From NCBI GenBank assembly GCA_002914805.1, contig JXTB01000243.1, positions 254,817 to 318,816 of the forward strand: a stretch of 64,000 nt of DNA. Direction: 5' to 3'. The translations under genes were made by a program, and so were the position numbers. A model generated the notes under the pieces. It was given only the letters and a program-made list of their open reading frames with translations, was not told the DNA's origin and made no database searches. Shown in pieces: positions 10,984 to 23,152 of the stretch. Each line of letters starts with the position of its first letter. Positions within the stretch are counted from its first letter, which is position 1. Origin of the DNA: Parasponia andersonii. Its lineage: Eukaryota; Streptophyta; Magnoliopsida; Rosales; Cannabaceae.

Positions 10984-13900
10984 GTTGATTCAAATAAAGA
11001 GTTCATGTTTTATGCATGCTATAGGTAGTGATGTAACAATCATCTTAGTAATAGTCTTTGTATTAATATTGATTCGTACAAGAGTTTTTTTGGATAAACT
11101 TTTATTTTGTGTTTAAAAAAAAAAAAACAAAATCTGAGATCAGCATAATATTTTGCTTGAGAAGATTCCACAAGTTTTTTTCATTTTCAAAAAAAAAAAC
11201 AAGAAACAAAAAAAAAATATATATCCATAGTTTTATAATTCAAAATGTCGCTTTCATTTATTTGTCCCTTATATCTATGGACTATTTTGCTGAAAAAATG
11301 AAATCTTAAAATTACTAATTTCAAAAGGCAGTACATGAACTTCAGAAGGATGCAAAGTAGGATAGTATACCTTCGATGTCAAAGTAAAAAAGGCAACATC
11401 TTTTACTTCTCTTGAATTCTTGTGGATAGAACCCAGGGATATCTAAGAGTTTTTCCACTGTATATACAGTCCTCAACTGCGAGAAGACATAATAAGGACA
11501 TTGGAAGTTCAGTACGTGTAGGTCCATCACAGGAAAAAAAACCAATGTAAATACAACAAAACAATGAAAAATTCCGATATATTATTAATTTATTACTAAT
11601 GAGGAAACAAGAAAGAACCAAAACTTAATCATTAAATTATTAATGAAATTTCCGATTCTCTCTTCGCGGCAGGCCATGTGTTAAGAGTTATTATTGTTAT
11701 CATTACTATTATTAAGGATTTCTTTTCAACTTATTGAAGTTTTCATAAAGAATTGTTTGGCGCTTATGTAATTTTTTTTTTTTTAAAAAATTGTAAACAA
11801 AACATGTCATTATTCCGTTATTCTGTCGCAATCATAATCATACGTGCTATATTAATAGGGTGAGAAAAAAATTCCTTATATTGGATTCAAGAAGAAAAAT
11901 AATGAGACTGAAAAGAAAGGGCCTAGTGTCGGAACTCTTTAAGATTAAGAAGAAGTGTTTAATGATGGTAAGTGAAGGGAGGTTTTGCCGTAATAGGCAT
12001 GTGGGTGTCGAAAAGCAGAAGGCAGTGGCAAACCAATTTGTAACACAGCGTGGGTAACATCCATGATTCTAATTGGGGGCAAGTTGCTGTGCCTACAAGG
12101 CTCCAGAGAAGAAAAAAAAAAAAAAAAAAAAATACTCACTACCTCTGAACCCCTTTTGGGAGATGTCGTGGTCACTGCCACCTGGCAGTCAAATCAAAAT
12201 CTGAAATTTAGAGGAAGAACCCAAAAGATTGGGACACAACAGTAGAGTCGGCAAGCTACGTCCCAAACAAAAACTGCATAGCTTTTATCTTACGCTTAGC
12301 TCTTTGTCCTCGCACCTTTACTATGTAACCAAAATATTGTCACACCATCGTACTACACGCGCTATTCGACGAACCAAATCTCATTTGGGTGGTGTTATGC
12401 TCAAATGTGTGAATGACTAATTAATTTACATTCGAAGGAGAATTTTAAATTCATATATTTAATAAGATGTTAAACTTGAGATATAAGATCTTCACGGTAA
12501 AATAGAATCCTTTAATATTTTTTTGGCACCTCTCAATAATTTCCATGATTTTCAAAGCATTTCAATGATATTTTGATGATTTACTTTGACATATTCAATG
12601 TATTAGATCCAAGAAACGTATCTTTTTAGGGAATTCTCTAAAAATGCATTTTTTACTTCAAATTTGATATTAAATAAGTTTTCTATTAAATCTCATTGGA
12701 TTTATATATATGGTCAAAATTAGAATTTAAAATTTTTACAGAATTATTTTATTTTTTAAAATTATCTATTAGCATCATGTTTATCTGAAAGACAACCATT
12801 TAGACAAAAAAAAATGTATCTTTCAATAATTCAACTATAACAGCATTTAAGTATACAGAAATTCTTTTGAATCTTATTATCTAATTTCAAAAGTTTAAAA
12901 TATTTATTCAAAAGTTTAAAATATTTACTTCTAGTAATTTTAACACAATTTTGTCTACATATAAATGCAAAGATTTATTTTATACTAATAAAAAAATATG
13001 AAAGAAAAAAAAGCTGGTTTTCCTTTTTAAATATATATTATCCCTTTCTTCAAATTTGATTTATTATGGTTTTGTGATGCAATAGTCATCACATGGACCA
13101 TGCTTGCCGGCACAACTGAATTCTTTTTCCTTTTTCAAAGAAATGCAATACATTTTTCCAAAGAAGAAATTTAGTAACGAAATTAATCTCTTAATATCAC
13201 CTTTGTATTCATTTTCAAAGTAGCGTGCTATTAGTATTGTAACATTCAATTTTCCTGATTTTTGGGCATATCATTAAGTTTTTTTTTTTTTTTAAATATC
13301 GTTGCTAATCTTAATATTTTTTATTTATTTATGAACAATTTAAGTGGGGATACAATCTGAATGAATATGAACAATTAACAAATGCACATTTGTTTTCACA
13401 TTAATATTTTTCCATTCAATATTTTTTTCTATATACTATTCTCTCTTTTCCACTTCCTCAAAGGAGCGCGTGGTTGTAGTACTTGGTAATTCCCCTTTTT
13501 AGTACAAAATAGTTAAAAGCACTTGGCCGGGGTTTCTGGGGGCGGCTGCCATGTGGAATCTGTTCACGGTGTTGGACTTGGACTTCTTATCAACCAAGAA
13601 GTAATACAGGTCCCCTGAGCTTTTGGCTTGTTACTGCCATTTTTTTCATATTTAAAATAATAAAATAATATAAACTCTAAACTGCCCCTTTTAGACATTA
13701 TTTTTGCGTAAAGTACAAACCACACCACTTTATTTCCAATATAGAAATAAAAAATAATATTTACCAAGTAACGAGGAGTTACGGCCCCGATCAGCAATCC
13801 ATTCTTTTGAAATATTCATATAATACGTCTTTTTAGTTGAGTTGGCAACCTAAATTCTAATTGACTTATTTTAAAGGAGAAATTAAAATATTGAAAAAAA

Positions 13901-14266
13901 AAACTTTTTATTTATTTATTTATAGGTAAAAATGTAATAAATGTTCTTCTTTTTTTGTTTTTCTAAACAATAACGTTATAAGACATGATATATAAATTTA
14001 TTATTGGTTAATCGTATTTATAATTTAAATAAGAGCCAGATAAAATATAATTTATTAATTAAATTCTTCAATAGATATATCACGGTGTTCACTTTATAAT
14101 ATTGTTCTTTCTCCGAAAGGTCTCATTTTAGTGAAAAAAAAAATGTGAAAGAACAGTAGACATTTATATGTAGATTGACAGGTGTTCTTTTGACATTTTA
14201 CATAGTCCCATTACTCCCACGTCGTCAGTGGTGAGTGAGCTCACAAAAGTCGGGACCAAATTAAAC

Positions 14267-14268
<2 letters not shown>
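10984..14268. other. AT-rich intergenic spacer and ELMO-gene upstream region
   Basis: No gene, RNA or complete element is recognised. There are several A/T runs (for example 11113-11127, 11770-11784 and 12113-12131). Minus-strand ORFs at 11342-11621 lack a recognisable domain. Confidence 0.7.

Positions 14269-14309
<41 letters not shown>
14269..14309. repeat. (CT)n microsatellite in the ELMO-gene 5' UTR region
   Basis: A pure CT run of about 41 bases lies 84 bp upstream of the ELMO-gene ATG. CT-rich leaders are common in plant promoters; no role is shown here. Confidence 0.9.
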
Positions 14310-14312
<3 letters not shown>

Positions 14313-14392
14313 CTCTCTCTAAAAGAGTAGAAGTACAAGAAGAGGTATCTCTCTGAGAAAACAACCGAGTTGGGGAGTAGAGGCGTTAAGAG

Positions 14393-14592
14393 ATGAGCGT
14401 GGTTAGGACCCAAGGAACCTTCGTCGCCATCCGTACACTCTCTCCTTCTTCCTCCATTTCACGTTGCGCCGGTCACGACTCTGCTTCTTCAGGTTTTCTA
14501 ATCTCTTTCTCTATCTCTCTACGATTCACCACGATCATTACCCAAATATATTTATTTATACACACACATGTACTGTTCGTCTTTCTTTTTTT

Positions 14593-14635
<43 letters not shown>

Positions 14636-17600
14636 AGAAGAATCATTTTTTAGAAGGAAACTTCACCCGCGATCTCGATCTGTGTTCTCTATTAGATTGA
14701 TATCTCATTGATTTTCTCATCGGTCGGTTCGTTTTCAGTGATGAATTCTAACTGTTTCTTTTTTTCTTTTTTTAACAACAATTTTATGAGAATGCTATAT
14801 TACAAATCGCCATATAAATTAAATTAAATTGAAAAAATATATGATTTAAATTTAATAGTAGTTATCCGAGTGTGATTAGTCAGCGTCAGCGATCACAAGA
14901 AGTTTTGAGATTGCAATCTGTGGGTGTGTTGAGAGTGGAGAATGGGCCGTGCCGGATTTGACGGAAGTTTTGGGGTAATAAGCTGTATCTGTCTGTGTGT
15001 TTAACGGCACCTTTCAATCTAATCATTGACCGTGAATGATCCATCCATGCTAAAATGGTCCCTCCCCGAACATTTAGGATGGGACCCATCCCATGCGGAC
15101 GGTCTTTGATGATTGGTATGCTCCTCCATTATGTGTAGGTCATGGTCAAACTTCTATGCAACCAAACAGAACCTGCAAACTTTTCACTTCTTCAAACGAA
15201 ATATATATTTAAATATTGGTATTTTTATAAATGAGGTAGAACGTAGTGTCTTTTGGAGAATCGATCGTGTTACACTATTTAACCAACACATACCGTACCA
15301 TGTTTATCCGATGTTATATTGGATAAATATATACTGTCTTAAAAAAGTATTACATCCAAACCCATTATAGAGAAATATGTATGGGCACCGGTAGGTAATT
15401 TTTTATGAATAGTTATTATTTTATTTAATTAAAATTAATTATGAGTTAAAAAGTATTAATAATGCGTACACGTTATATTAACCATTGAATTACATATTAA
15501 CCATTGAATTACGGTTAAATAATAATCTAAGAAAAAATATATATAAATAAATTTTTTTTTAAAAAAAAGAAAAATTACTTCTTACAATAAATATATATAT
15601 ATGGTTGCCAATCCAATAGGTATTTTTTTTCTTTACCTGTAGGTAGGTATTTTTTTTTTAGCCGTTGGTGATCCAATGGTTATAATAAAATGCATGAAAA
15701 AACGTGCATCATTAATGTTCTTTCTCTCTCTTACTTTTTATAATAAAAAAAAATGCATGTTAAATTTTTATTAGCCAAATTGATATCTATACATAGGTAA
15801 AAAAAAAAAATACCTATTGGATTGGTGCCTATATATATATATATATATAATACACATTGCATATATATATAATACACATTGGACGGTGCTTATAATTTTA
15901 ACATGTTGCAGCAACCCTTAGCGAGTTATAGGTTGGGAACAGAATCTTCGGGGGAGGGGAAAAAAAAAAAAAAGGCTTGGGAGCAGAGTAGTATTACTTA
16001 GATATACGTATTGGTATTATATAGAAGTACAGAACAGAAACATGTATAATATTTGCAAGCTTATAATTAATCTTATTAAGCGTGTACATTATTTATTTTC
16101 CGACCAGACTGGATCAGGTGATCACATGGAAGGGGAAGCCATCCATATGATGATATGATCTACTTTTGGTTGGACGTGATTCTGTGTTTTCCTCACAGCG
16201 CGTGAAAACAGTACTCTTAAGTTTTGTTATATTTATACAGGGTACACACACAATTTTTTAATACTTGTCCGATTTATGTCGAGCATACACGACACGACAT
16301 ACTCAAATTTTAGATTTGGAGTACGTATATTAAATATAGTACGACAAAAGAATACACCACAGCTACACGCTAAATACCATTTGATTATGTCTCCTTGAAT
16401 TCTCTACAACAACGTGTCTATAATGTCATCTGGATAACAAGGAAGACTATACTCTATCTTTGCATTCCTCAAATAATTTGAGAACAAAGCCTTTTTGGTT
16501 GTGGGAGTACCCTTTCATTTTGTGACAACTGTAGATTGTTGAGGTAGTTGGCGTTGGTTAGAAAGTATATAAAGTTGGTACACATTCTATGACATCTTTT
16601 CTAGTTGAGACATCATAATCGTGAATATTTTTCTCCCTTTTCTATATGCAAGATTTTTGTTCGTTTAGCTTATAAAGCAATGTTAAACATGCAATACATG
16701 TTGTGCGCTTTGTATCATACGTGATTGGTCTAGCAAAAAAAAAAAAAAAGATAAATAAAAAAAAGCGTACTGTAATTAATGTGAAATTTTCGGTCAAAGC
16801 TCGTTGTTTTTTTTATTTTATTTTTTTAACTGTTGTCTATTCCCTAGCAATAAAACTAACTCATGTGAAGCAGAAATTCACTGTTTGGGAAGCAGCAAAA
16901 CCAGTGGTAAATCACGTAGCTGTTATGAAATGTGAAGTTTTCGGTCAAAGCTTAAAAAAAAANAAAAAAAAAAAAAGATAAATAAAAAAAGTGTACTGTA
17001 ATTAATGTGAAATTTTCGGTCAAAGCTCTTTGTTTTTTTTTTATTTTTTTTATTTTTTTAACTGTTGTCTATTCCCTAGCAATAAAACTAACTCATGTGA
17101 AGCAGAAATTCAGTGTTTGGGAAGCAGCAAAATCAGTGGTAAATCACGTAGCTGTTATGAAATGCTTTGGTGTTGCTCTTGTTTCAGGTCGCTGAAGATT
17201 TTGTCTGCTCTGCTTCTTTTGTGGAATATTTTTTTTGGTTGTTTAATAAGTGAGACTAAAGATGAAATGCATATCGAGTTTAATTATGTTGGGAATTAGT
17301 TAACCGAATGTTAAAAGCTAAACTAGGAGCTCCACTGGTTGTGCTCATTATGCAGATGATCTTGCAACTTGTGTTTCACCTACGTGGATTGGCAAGGGCC
17401 TCACTTGTGTTTGCTTCAAGCGAAAGGGGCATTATGAACGAATCTGCGTTAACTTGACACCCCAGCAGGCAAGTAATCCAACGGTCACTAGATGATGATA
17501 GTGAGCTGGAATACGTCGTCGTTTTCTCTGCCTGATTCGATACCATTCCTATGCTATATATAAACTTGTACGTTTCTGCCGTTGTTAAGGGTGCGTTAAT

Positions 17601-19644
17601 TTTAAGATTCGAATCTTATTCTTTAAATTCAGAAATAATTTTTATATAGAAAGTTGGAAGAATAAATATTTTATCCATCCAACTTTCTTCGTGGAAACTG
17701 TTTGTTTCTGAATTTGAAGAAAAGAATTTGAATGATATACCAAACGTGTCCTAAGTTTTACACCAAAATGGTTTCATATGTTTCTATGAGCTTCCTGGAG
17801 CCAATCCGCCAATCCATTACTTACTTGCTTGGCGCTAGAACTAGAGTTTTATCACCGATAGTGTTTAGAGTGAGCAACATAATTGTAGCTTTAGTCTGAT
17901 TATCCTAAAATTTGGTTAGAAAATGTTTGTTTTAGCCACATTTTGTTAGTGAATAAGATGGTTTACTAATTGAGCCTTTGTGTTTCAGTTCTTCGTTATG
18001 CTTCCCATGTTGACTTGTGTGATAATTTGCAGGAAGAAAGGGTTAAACGGCTAAAGCACCGAATGAAGGTTTACTTTGATGCTTCCAGGCCAGATCATCA
18101 GGTATCTTTCTCTTAGATTAATGTACAGTTGCATTTCAGTACCTCTTAATACAAGAATATTTTTTTTGGGGACAACCTAAAGACCATAAAAAGAGTGCGC
18201 TGTTCACATGACTAGTTGTTCAAAACTACTGGACGTGAGAGGAGATGAGAACTAAAATTAAAAGGTCATGTAACCAGAAATTTTCTGTTTCCATTTATGT
18301 TCACATGATTTTGGTTTTTTAACTTTTCTCCTTTACCTACTCACTCTGAAATTCCTATGTTAACAGGAAACATTGAGAGCTCTTTGGGCTGCTACCTACC
18401 CTAATCAGGAGCTTCAGGGATTGATATCTGAACAATGGAAAGAAATGGGCTGGCAGGGTAGAGATCCATCAACCGATTTCAGGTTAAATTTATCTCCTTT
18501 ACTTAATGCGCCCCTTGTTTTTTCTTCTGTCATTTTGCGGCATATAGTTGTCTAATTCCATTTTTCTTGAATTCTTTACTTGAACAGAGGAGCAGGATTC
18601 ATTTCCTTGGAGAACCTGTTGTTCTTTGCAAAGACATTTTCAGTAAGATAATAATCTGAACCTCAAACAGAAAAGTCACATTCCTAATCTGCTTACCATA
18701 CTTAAACTTTTAACTCTATTTAGGCTATCATTTTGACTCATTTATCACACGTCTAAACTATAACGATTAAAAATGGGGAGAGGGGAAAAGGGAAAGCAAA
18801 GAACTGTTGCATGAATGCGGAAAGTTTCACTGGATGAAAACATATTGGAGCAAACCTGTGATTTCAACTATGTTTTAAGACCATATTTTGCACAGTTACA
18901 GGATTTTTATTTACGTTTTCTATTTACTGCTGCAGACGTCCTTTCAGAGTCTATTAAAGAAGCAGGGAGGGAAGAGAGCTGCCTGGGAATATCCATTTGC
19001 TGTTGCTGGAGTAAATATCACCTTTATGATCATGCAAATGCTTGATCTTGACGCCCGTAAGTGTAAATAAGCAAGATAGCTTCTTACTTTAATTTAACTT
19101 GCATAAAAATCCGTTAAAGTTTGAGAGCTCCTCATTATAGACCAATAGAAACACAAATATGTTAAGATGCGCAATGAACTCAGATGTTATACTTATTCAT
19201 TTGCAGTAAAACCAAGGACTTTTGTTAGACCAGTTTTCTTGCAGATGTTATCAGGTAAGTGCGTAAAATCACATTCCATATTGACTTTTTGAATCATGTT
19301 GCTTAGCCTTGTTATTAACATTGTAGCTTTAACAATGTGTTCACAGAAAATGAGTGGGCTTTTGACTTGCTCTATTGCGTAGCTTTCATGGTTATGGACA
19401 AGCAATGGCTTGAGAGAAATGCTACATACATGGAGTTTAACGTGAGAAACCTCACTGTTTTAGTGTTCATGGTTGATCTATATATGTGACAAATTTTAAT
19501 CTGACTAGAGCATGCCTTTCTAATCTGTGCATATTATTGCCACAGGAGGTTTTGAAATCTACCCGGGCTCAATTGGAGAAGGAACTTTTAATGGATGACG
19601 TTCTGCGGATCGAAGACATGCCATCTTATAGCCTTCTTTCTTGA
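14393..19644 (+). CDS. ELMO-domain protein, nine exons, 271 aa
   Basis: Inferred exons are 14393-14492, 17356-17468, 18033-18101, 18367-18482, 18588-18642, 18936-19056, 19207-19254, 19347-19441 and 19546-19644, which join in phase to 816 bp. The ELMO domain fills residues about 90-260. It carries the motif WKEMGWQGRDPSTDFRG, which in animal ELMOD proteins contains the arginine needed for Arf-family GTPase activation. FISLENLLFFAKT and WEYPFAVAGVNITFMIMQML follow. An N-terminal part with GLTCVCFKRKG is typical of one plant ELMO subgroup. Family knowledge suggests a GAP-like or signalling role near membranes; the plant function is not settled. Intron 1 is 2.9 kb and holds a MITE, a 226-bp duplication and the only N in the window. 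Intron 2 uses a GC donor (AG/GCAAGT at 17469). The start was chosen as the ATG that joins in phase to exon 2. Confidence 0.92.
14601..14633. repeat. Poly(A) run in ELMO-gene intron 1
   Basis: About 33 consecutive A bases follow a T-rich stretch shortly downstream of exon 1. This is a likely place for length variation and sequencing error. Confidence 0.9.
15603..15829. mobile_element. MITE-like element in ELMO-gene intron 1
   Basis: The 227-bp segment begins ggttgccaatccaataggta and ends with the near inverse, tacctattggattggtgcc, giving inverted repeats of about 20-30 bp including adjoining T/A runs. It sits in an AT dinucleotide context, compatible with TA-targeting (Stowaway or mariner-like) MITEs. 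The superfamily is not certain. Confidence 0.7.
16750..17163 (+). repeat. 226-bp tandem duplication in ELMO-gene intron 1
   Basis: Two nearly identical copies (16750-16932 and 16977-17163) share gataaataaa, the ggtcaaagctc block and the aagcagaaattca block, with the marker gtactgtaattaatg 226 bases apart. An undetermined base (n) at 16963 lies in the A-rich junction. Confidence 0.9.
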
Positions 19645-20239
19645 TTGGTAAACAGCAAAGAAGCCGGGTCAATATGGACAATGCAGTTTATATCCCTTTA
19701 AAATCTACCAATGACCCCGGAATTGTACAATCTCTCTCTTTCTACATTCTCTTGACACGTGGCAGCTTCCACTTGGTTGATTCTACCAATCCAACCTCAC
19801 CTTATGACTCCTCAAATTGTTCTAAGTTAAACTCGTACCGGATAGATGCCAAGTGGTTTAGCATAGCATTCATCGGGAAAAATTAGGATCTATGAGCTTC
19901 GCAGATTTCTTTTACGAGTGTTGGGGACAGGAAAGTCGTTGGCATTTTTATAGAATCATTCAAATTGTAATGAAATTTGGATGAGTAATGAAATATTAGC
20001 CGAGTACAAAAGTTTGATTTTCTGAGGCTGGGATATCTAGTAAATTCCTTATTATGCACTGCTTTGCTTCTAAAGCTAGACGTAAGTTACGAAGAATTTT
20101 TCCCTCTCGTAAGGAGCATGGAATGCGTTCTAATTTCCTTGATGTCTCTTGTAATGATCCCCTTAGATATTGAAGAGTATAACACCACAAAAGGATTCAC
20201 ATTTTCCTCGCTAACGACACAGAGTTTACTTGCACACAA
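19645..20239. other. ELMO-gene 3' UTR and spacer
   Basis: The transcript probably ends in the first 350 bases, where repeated aatgaaat-type signals occur near 19970-19993. No other feature is seen. Confidence 0.5.
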
Positions 20240-20830
20240 GGTAGAAACGCCTTATATAGCAGCAAACCATCTTCAGAGCAGATAGTTGAGCTTTTAAAGC
20301 CAAAACTGTAAGTCAACAAGTTATAAACGCCTTATTAAATTGCATACTATAGCATATAAACGCTTAATAGCAGTATATTATCTTCAGAACAAATTGGTTA
20401 GTTTGAAAGCAAAAATTACAAGTCTAAAAATTACAAACGGCCCTTTAGAGTGTAGAGAGACATAAGTGAAATCTAAAAGAGGAACAAATGTGTTTTTTTT
20501 TTATATTTAATAAAATGCCTTTTTTAGGACTTCAGATAAAATAATTCAAGTCTGAGGAAAGAGCTAACTGCTTAGCTTTAGAGCGAAAAATTCAAGTCTC
20601 TACCAACGCATACAAAGGAAAAAGTGCAGGTTACTATTAACATATACACGCCTTATTATAGCAGCATATTATCTTCAGAGCAAATTGGTTAGTTTTAAAG
20701 GAAACAGTACAAGTCACGTGTAAAGAAACATAAATGAAATCAGATGAAAAATCAGACCTAAAGTAAAAAAACAGTACAAATCACGTGTAAAGAAACATAA
20801 ATGAAATCAGATGAAAAATCAGACCTAAAA
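20240..20830. repeat. Degenerate repeats downstream of the U6 gene
   Basis: A block like agcagcatattatcttcagagcaaattggttag occurs near 20258, 20372 and 20660. A 66-bp unit starting acagtacaa is duplicated almost perfectly at 20704 and 20770. Confidence 0.85.
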
Positions 20831-20850
20831 TGAAAAAATTAAGACAAAAA

Positions 20851-20900
20851 AAAATTTGGACCATTTCTCGATTTGTGCGTGTCATCCTTACGCAGGGGCC

Positions 20901-20932
<32 letters not shown>

Positions 20933-20952
20933 TCGGATGTCCCCGAAGGGAC
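20851..20952 (-). ncRNA. U6: U6 spliceosomal snRNA
   Basis: Read on the minus strand, the gene starts at 20952 with GTCCCTTCGGGGACATCCG, then has the conserved ACAGAGA box, the AGC triad (GATTAGCATGG) and the 3' part ending GGTCCAAATTTT at a T run that serves as the RNA polymerase III terminator. It follows the plant U6 consensus over its roughly 102 nt; the one base I would query is TGCGTAAGG, where I recall TGCGCAAGG in Arabidopsis. U6 pairs with U4 and then U2 and the 5' splice site, and forms the catalytic core of the spliceosome. The USE and TATA elements upstream are intact, which argues for a functional gene rather than a retro-copy. Confidence 0.96.
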
Positions 20953-20977
20953 ACTAATCCCATCTGCGGTCTTGCCT

Positions 20978-20984
20978 TATACTG
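20978..20984 (-). promoter_or_regulatory. TATA element of the U6 gene
   Basis: The minus strand reads AGTATAAGG, about 26-32 bases upstream of the U6 start, as expected for a plant snRNA TATA element. Confidence 0.8.
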
Positions 20985-21007
20985 TGCCTTGAATTGTGAT
21001 ACTTGGT

Positions 21008-21018
21008 CAATGTGGGAC
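21008..21018 (-). promoter_or_regulatory. Upstream sequence element (USE) of the U6 gene
   Basis: The minus strand reads GTCCCACATTG, one mismatch from the plant snRNA USE consensus RTCCCACATCG. It is separated from the TATA element by 23 bases, the short spacing that specifies RNA polymerase III in plants. Confidence 0.85.
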
Positions 21019-23152
21019 TGTCTGGCTCTCGACATATTTAAAACGGTCTTCGTGGGCTGCGAAACCATTGTAAGTAGAAAAGGCCCAACGCAGCCCATGG
21101 GTCCAGAATTAATTGTGGACCAATGGACAAAGGCAGGCCATGAGATCTCCAATGTTCTTCCTATTTTTTTTTTGTTATATATATATATATATATATGAGA
21201 AATTTCCGCCTAGAATCCGATTTTTAAAACATTTTTCATAAATATACGTTTTAAATTTTTTTTTCAAAAATACCTATTTTTATGGTCCATATTTCATATA
21301 CAATATATGAGTGATTTATATTTATAATGTATATTTTATTTATAAAGTACGCATTTCATATATATTTTAAAATATGTATCAATTTTTAGTATAATTTTTA
21401 TTCATGAAATATAGACCACTATATATATTTAATGCTATATTTTATATATAAAACTGTAATACTTTATATTTCTCCAAAATAAGTATTTATGAAAATATGG
21501 TTTTAAAACATATATTTATGAACTTGTCTCTATATATAAATATCTTTTGGACTAAAAATAATCGCAAGAGAGAATTATTTAATGAGGATATGTTAGGGGG
21601 TAAAGGGTCCTTTCGAATTTCGTTCTCTTTCCTTTCTTGCCGGCCGGCCTATGGGTTTATCTTACCAGTAACACGTCCGTGGAATGGCTAAAACGTAGTT
21701 CTCAGGTCTCATTCTAACTTTACCTGCGAGTGTCACCAATAAAATCCTTTACCATTCGTGAGTCTCTGTTAATTTTTTTATTATTTTCCTTATTGATTTG
21801 GTGCTTTCGAGAGAAAATACTTCTAGTTACAGTGAATTTTGAAATTTTATAAAATTTCTATGATGCATACAATAATTTATATATTCTAAAAGTTCCCGAA
21901 AAACATGTACCACAACAAACTTTTTCATTCCCTTTTCTTTTTCTTCCTTATTCCTTAGAAGTAAAGTCCTACAGCACAGTAGAACTTTCCTGATAATTGA
22001 CATACAATGTTCTACTTCATTAGGAATAGTAAAAATTGTGCAAGTGTTACAGATCAACGCAAACCCCTAATTTCCTCTACTGGTGGCCCAGATTCTTGGG
22101 TTGCAATCTTTGCTTGCGTAATGCAAGATAGTAGGGCACATGATTATCCGAGTCCATCTTCCGTTGCTTGGTAAGTTCTCGAAAGTGCGAACCTGGTTTC
22201 ATTTTCGACTCGATATCCTACTACAATTAGGCCACTGACACTCATGGTATCTAATCCCCTCTACCAGTCCCCACATCCAAGTCTTCATGTGCAAGACTTT
22301 GATCGCTCAATTGGACCATAATTATACGGCGAACAAAGTATGTTGCTTTATTGCTAATATACAGATTAAGCATTAAACACGTCATAATGACACCTAAGAA
22401 ATTGGATCTTTAAAAAAAGTGTACTCCTAAAGCGTTTTTATATCCACTAGAAAGAAGAGTGCCACCGGCTCCTTTTTGTCTGGATATAAAGGAAAACAAA
22501 CTATTAATTAAAAAAAAAAAGTTAACTGGTAATTGACGAGTTAATCATAAAGCTTTAAGAGCTAATCGCTTAAGCAAAGAATCTCATGATTTGGTACGTG
22601 ATCATCAGGATCAGATGGTTCCTATTCTCTTAGCAGAAACTGTGGCTCCATCATTGACGCTGATTATATATATTAATTAGTTTACAGGTAAAATCAACCA
22701 TGAAAAACAAATGTCTACATTCTAAAATTGAACGCAGAACTTCTTTACCAAAGAGGCATATGTTGCTTAGAATTTACGTCTTACTAACTACTAAGGCTAG
22801 TCAATAACATGGTCCAAATAAGTAAACAAATCTCTGAATGAGAGACTCTAACTTAATGAGTTGAGAGAGTTCTATGTTAGCGCATTCTTTCAGTTCAAAT
22901 ATATAGGAGAGGGAGAGAGAAAAAGCTGCAAATTCATAACTGGGTGATTCTTGAACCCAAAGCTTAAGGGTACCTACCTGTCACCCTTGTCTTTAAAGCA
23001 AAACTCACAACCAAAGCTCCACTACATCTCTCTCTATCTCTCCACTTCGCCACCCCCCCCCCCCCCTCATTCCTTAGTTGCCAAACCAGGAACTTCACCC
23101 TCTTTTAGCCAAAAAATTTTCTGAGATCTGCACATACAGAAAGCAGTATCCC
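21019..23152. other. Spacer between U6 and MAP65, with MAP65 upstream region
   Basis: The stretch contains an AT run (21178-21196) and an AT-rich block to about 21590. Near 22030-22330 base composition is more balanced but I recognise nothing. Nearest the MAP65 start are TC-rich tracts and a C run of 14 bases around 23053-23066. Confidence 0.6.

Noticed and set aside
11342..11621. Two overlapping minus-strand ORFs with a possible splice acceptor (ttctcgcag) inside
   Set aside because: It could be a gene fragment, but the frames do not form a recognisable protein and nothing nearby continues them.
20904..21152. Minus-strand 82-codon ORF
   Set aside because: It overlaps the 5' half and promoter of the U6 snRNA gene and has no protein domain.
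22235..22265. Short stretch atggtatctaatccc resembling a 16S rRNA segment
   Set aside because: The similarity covers too few bases and the flanks do not match an organellar rRNA insertion.
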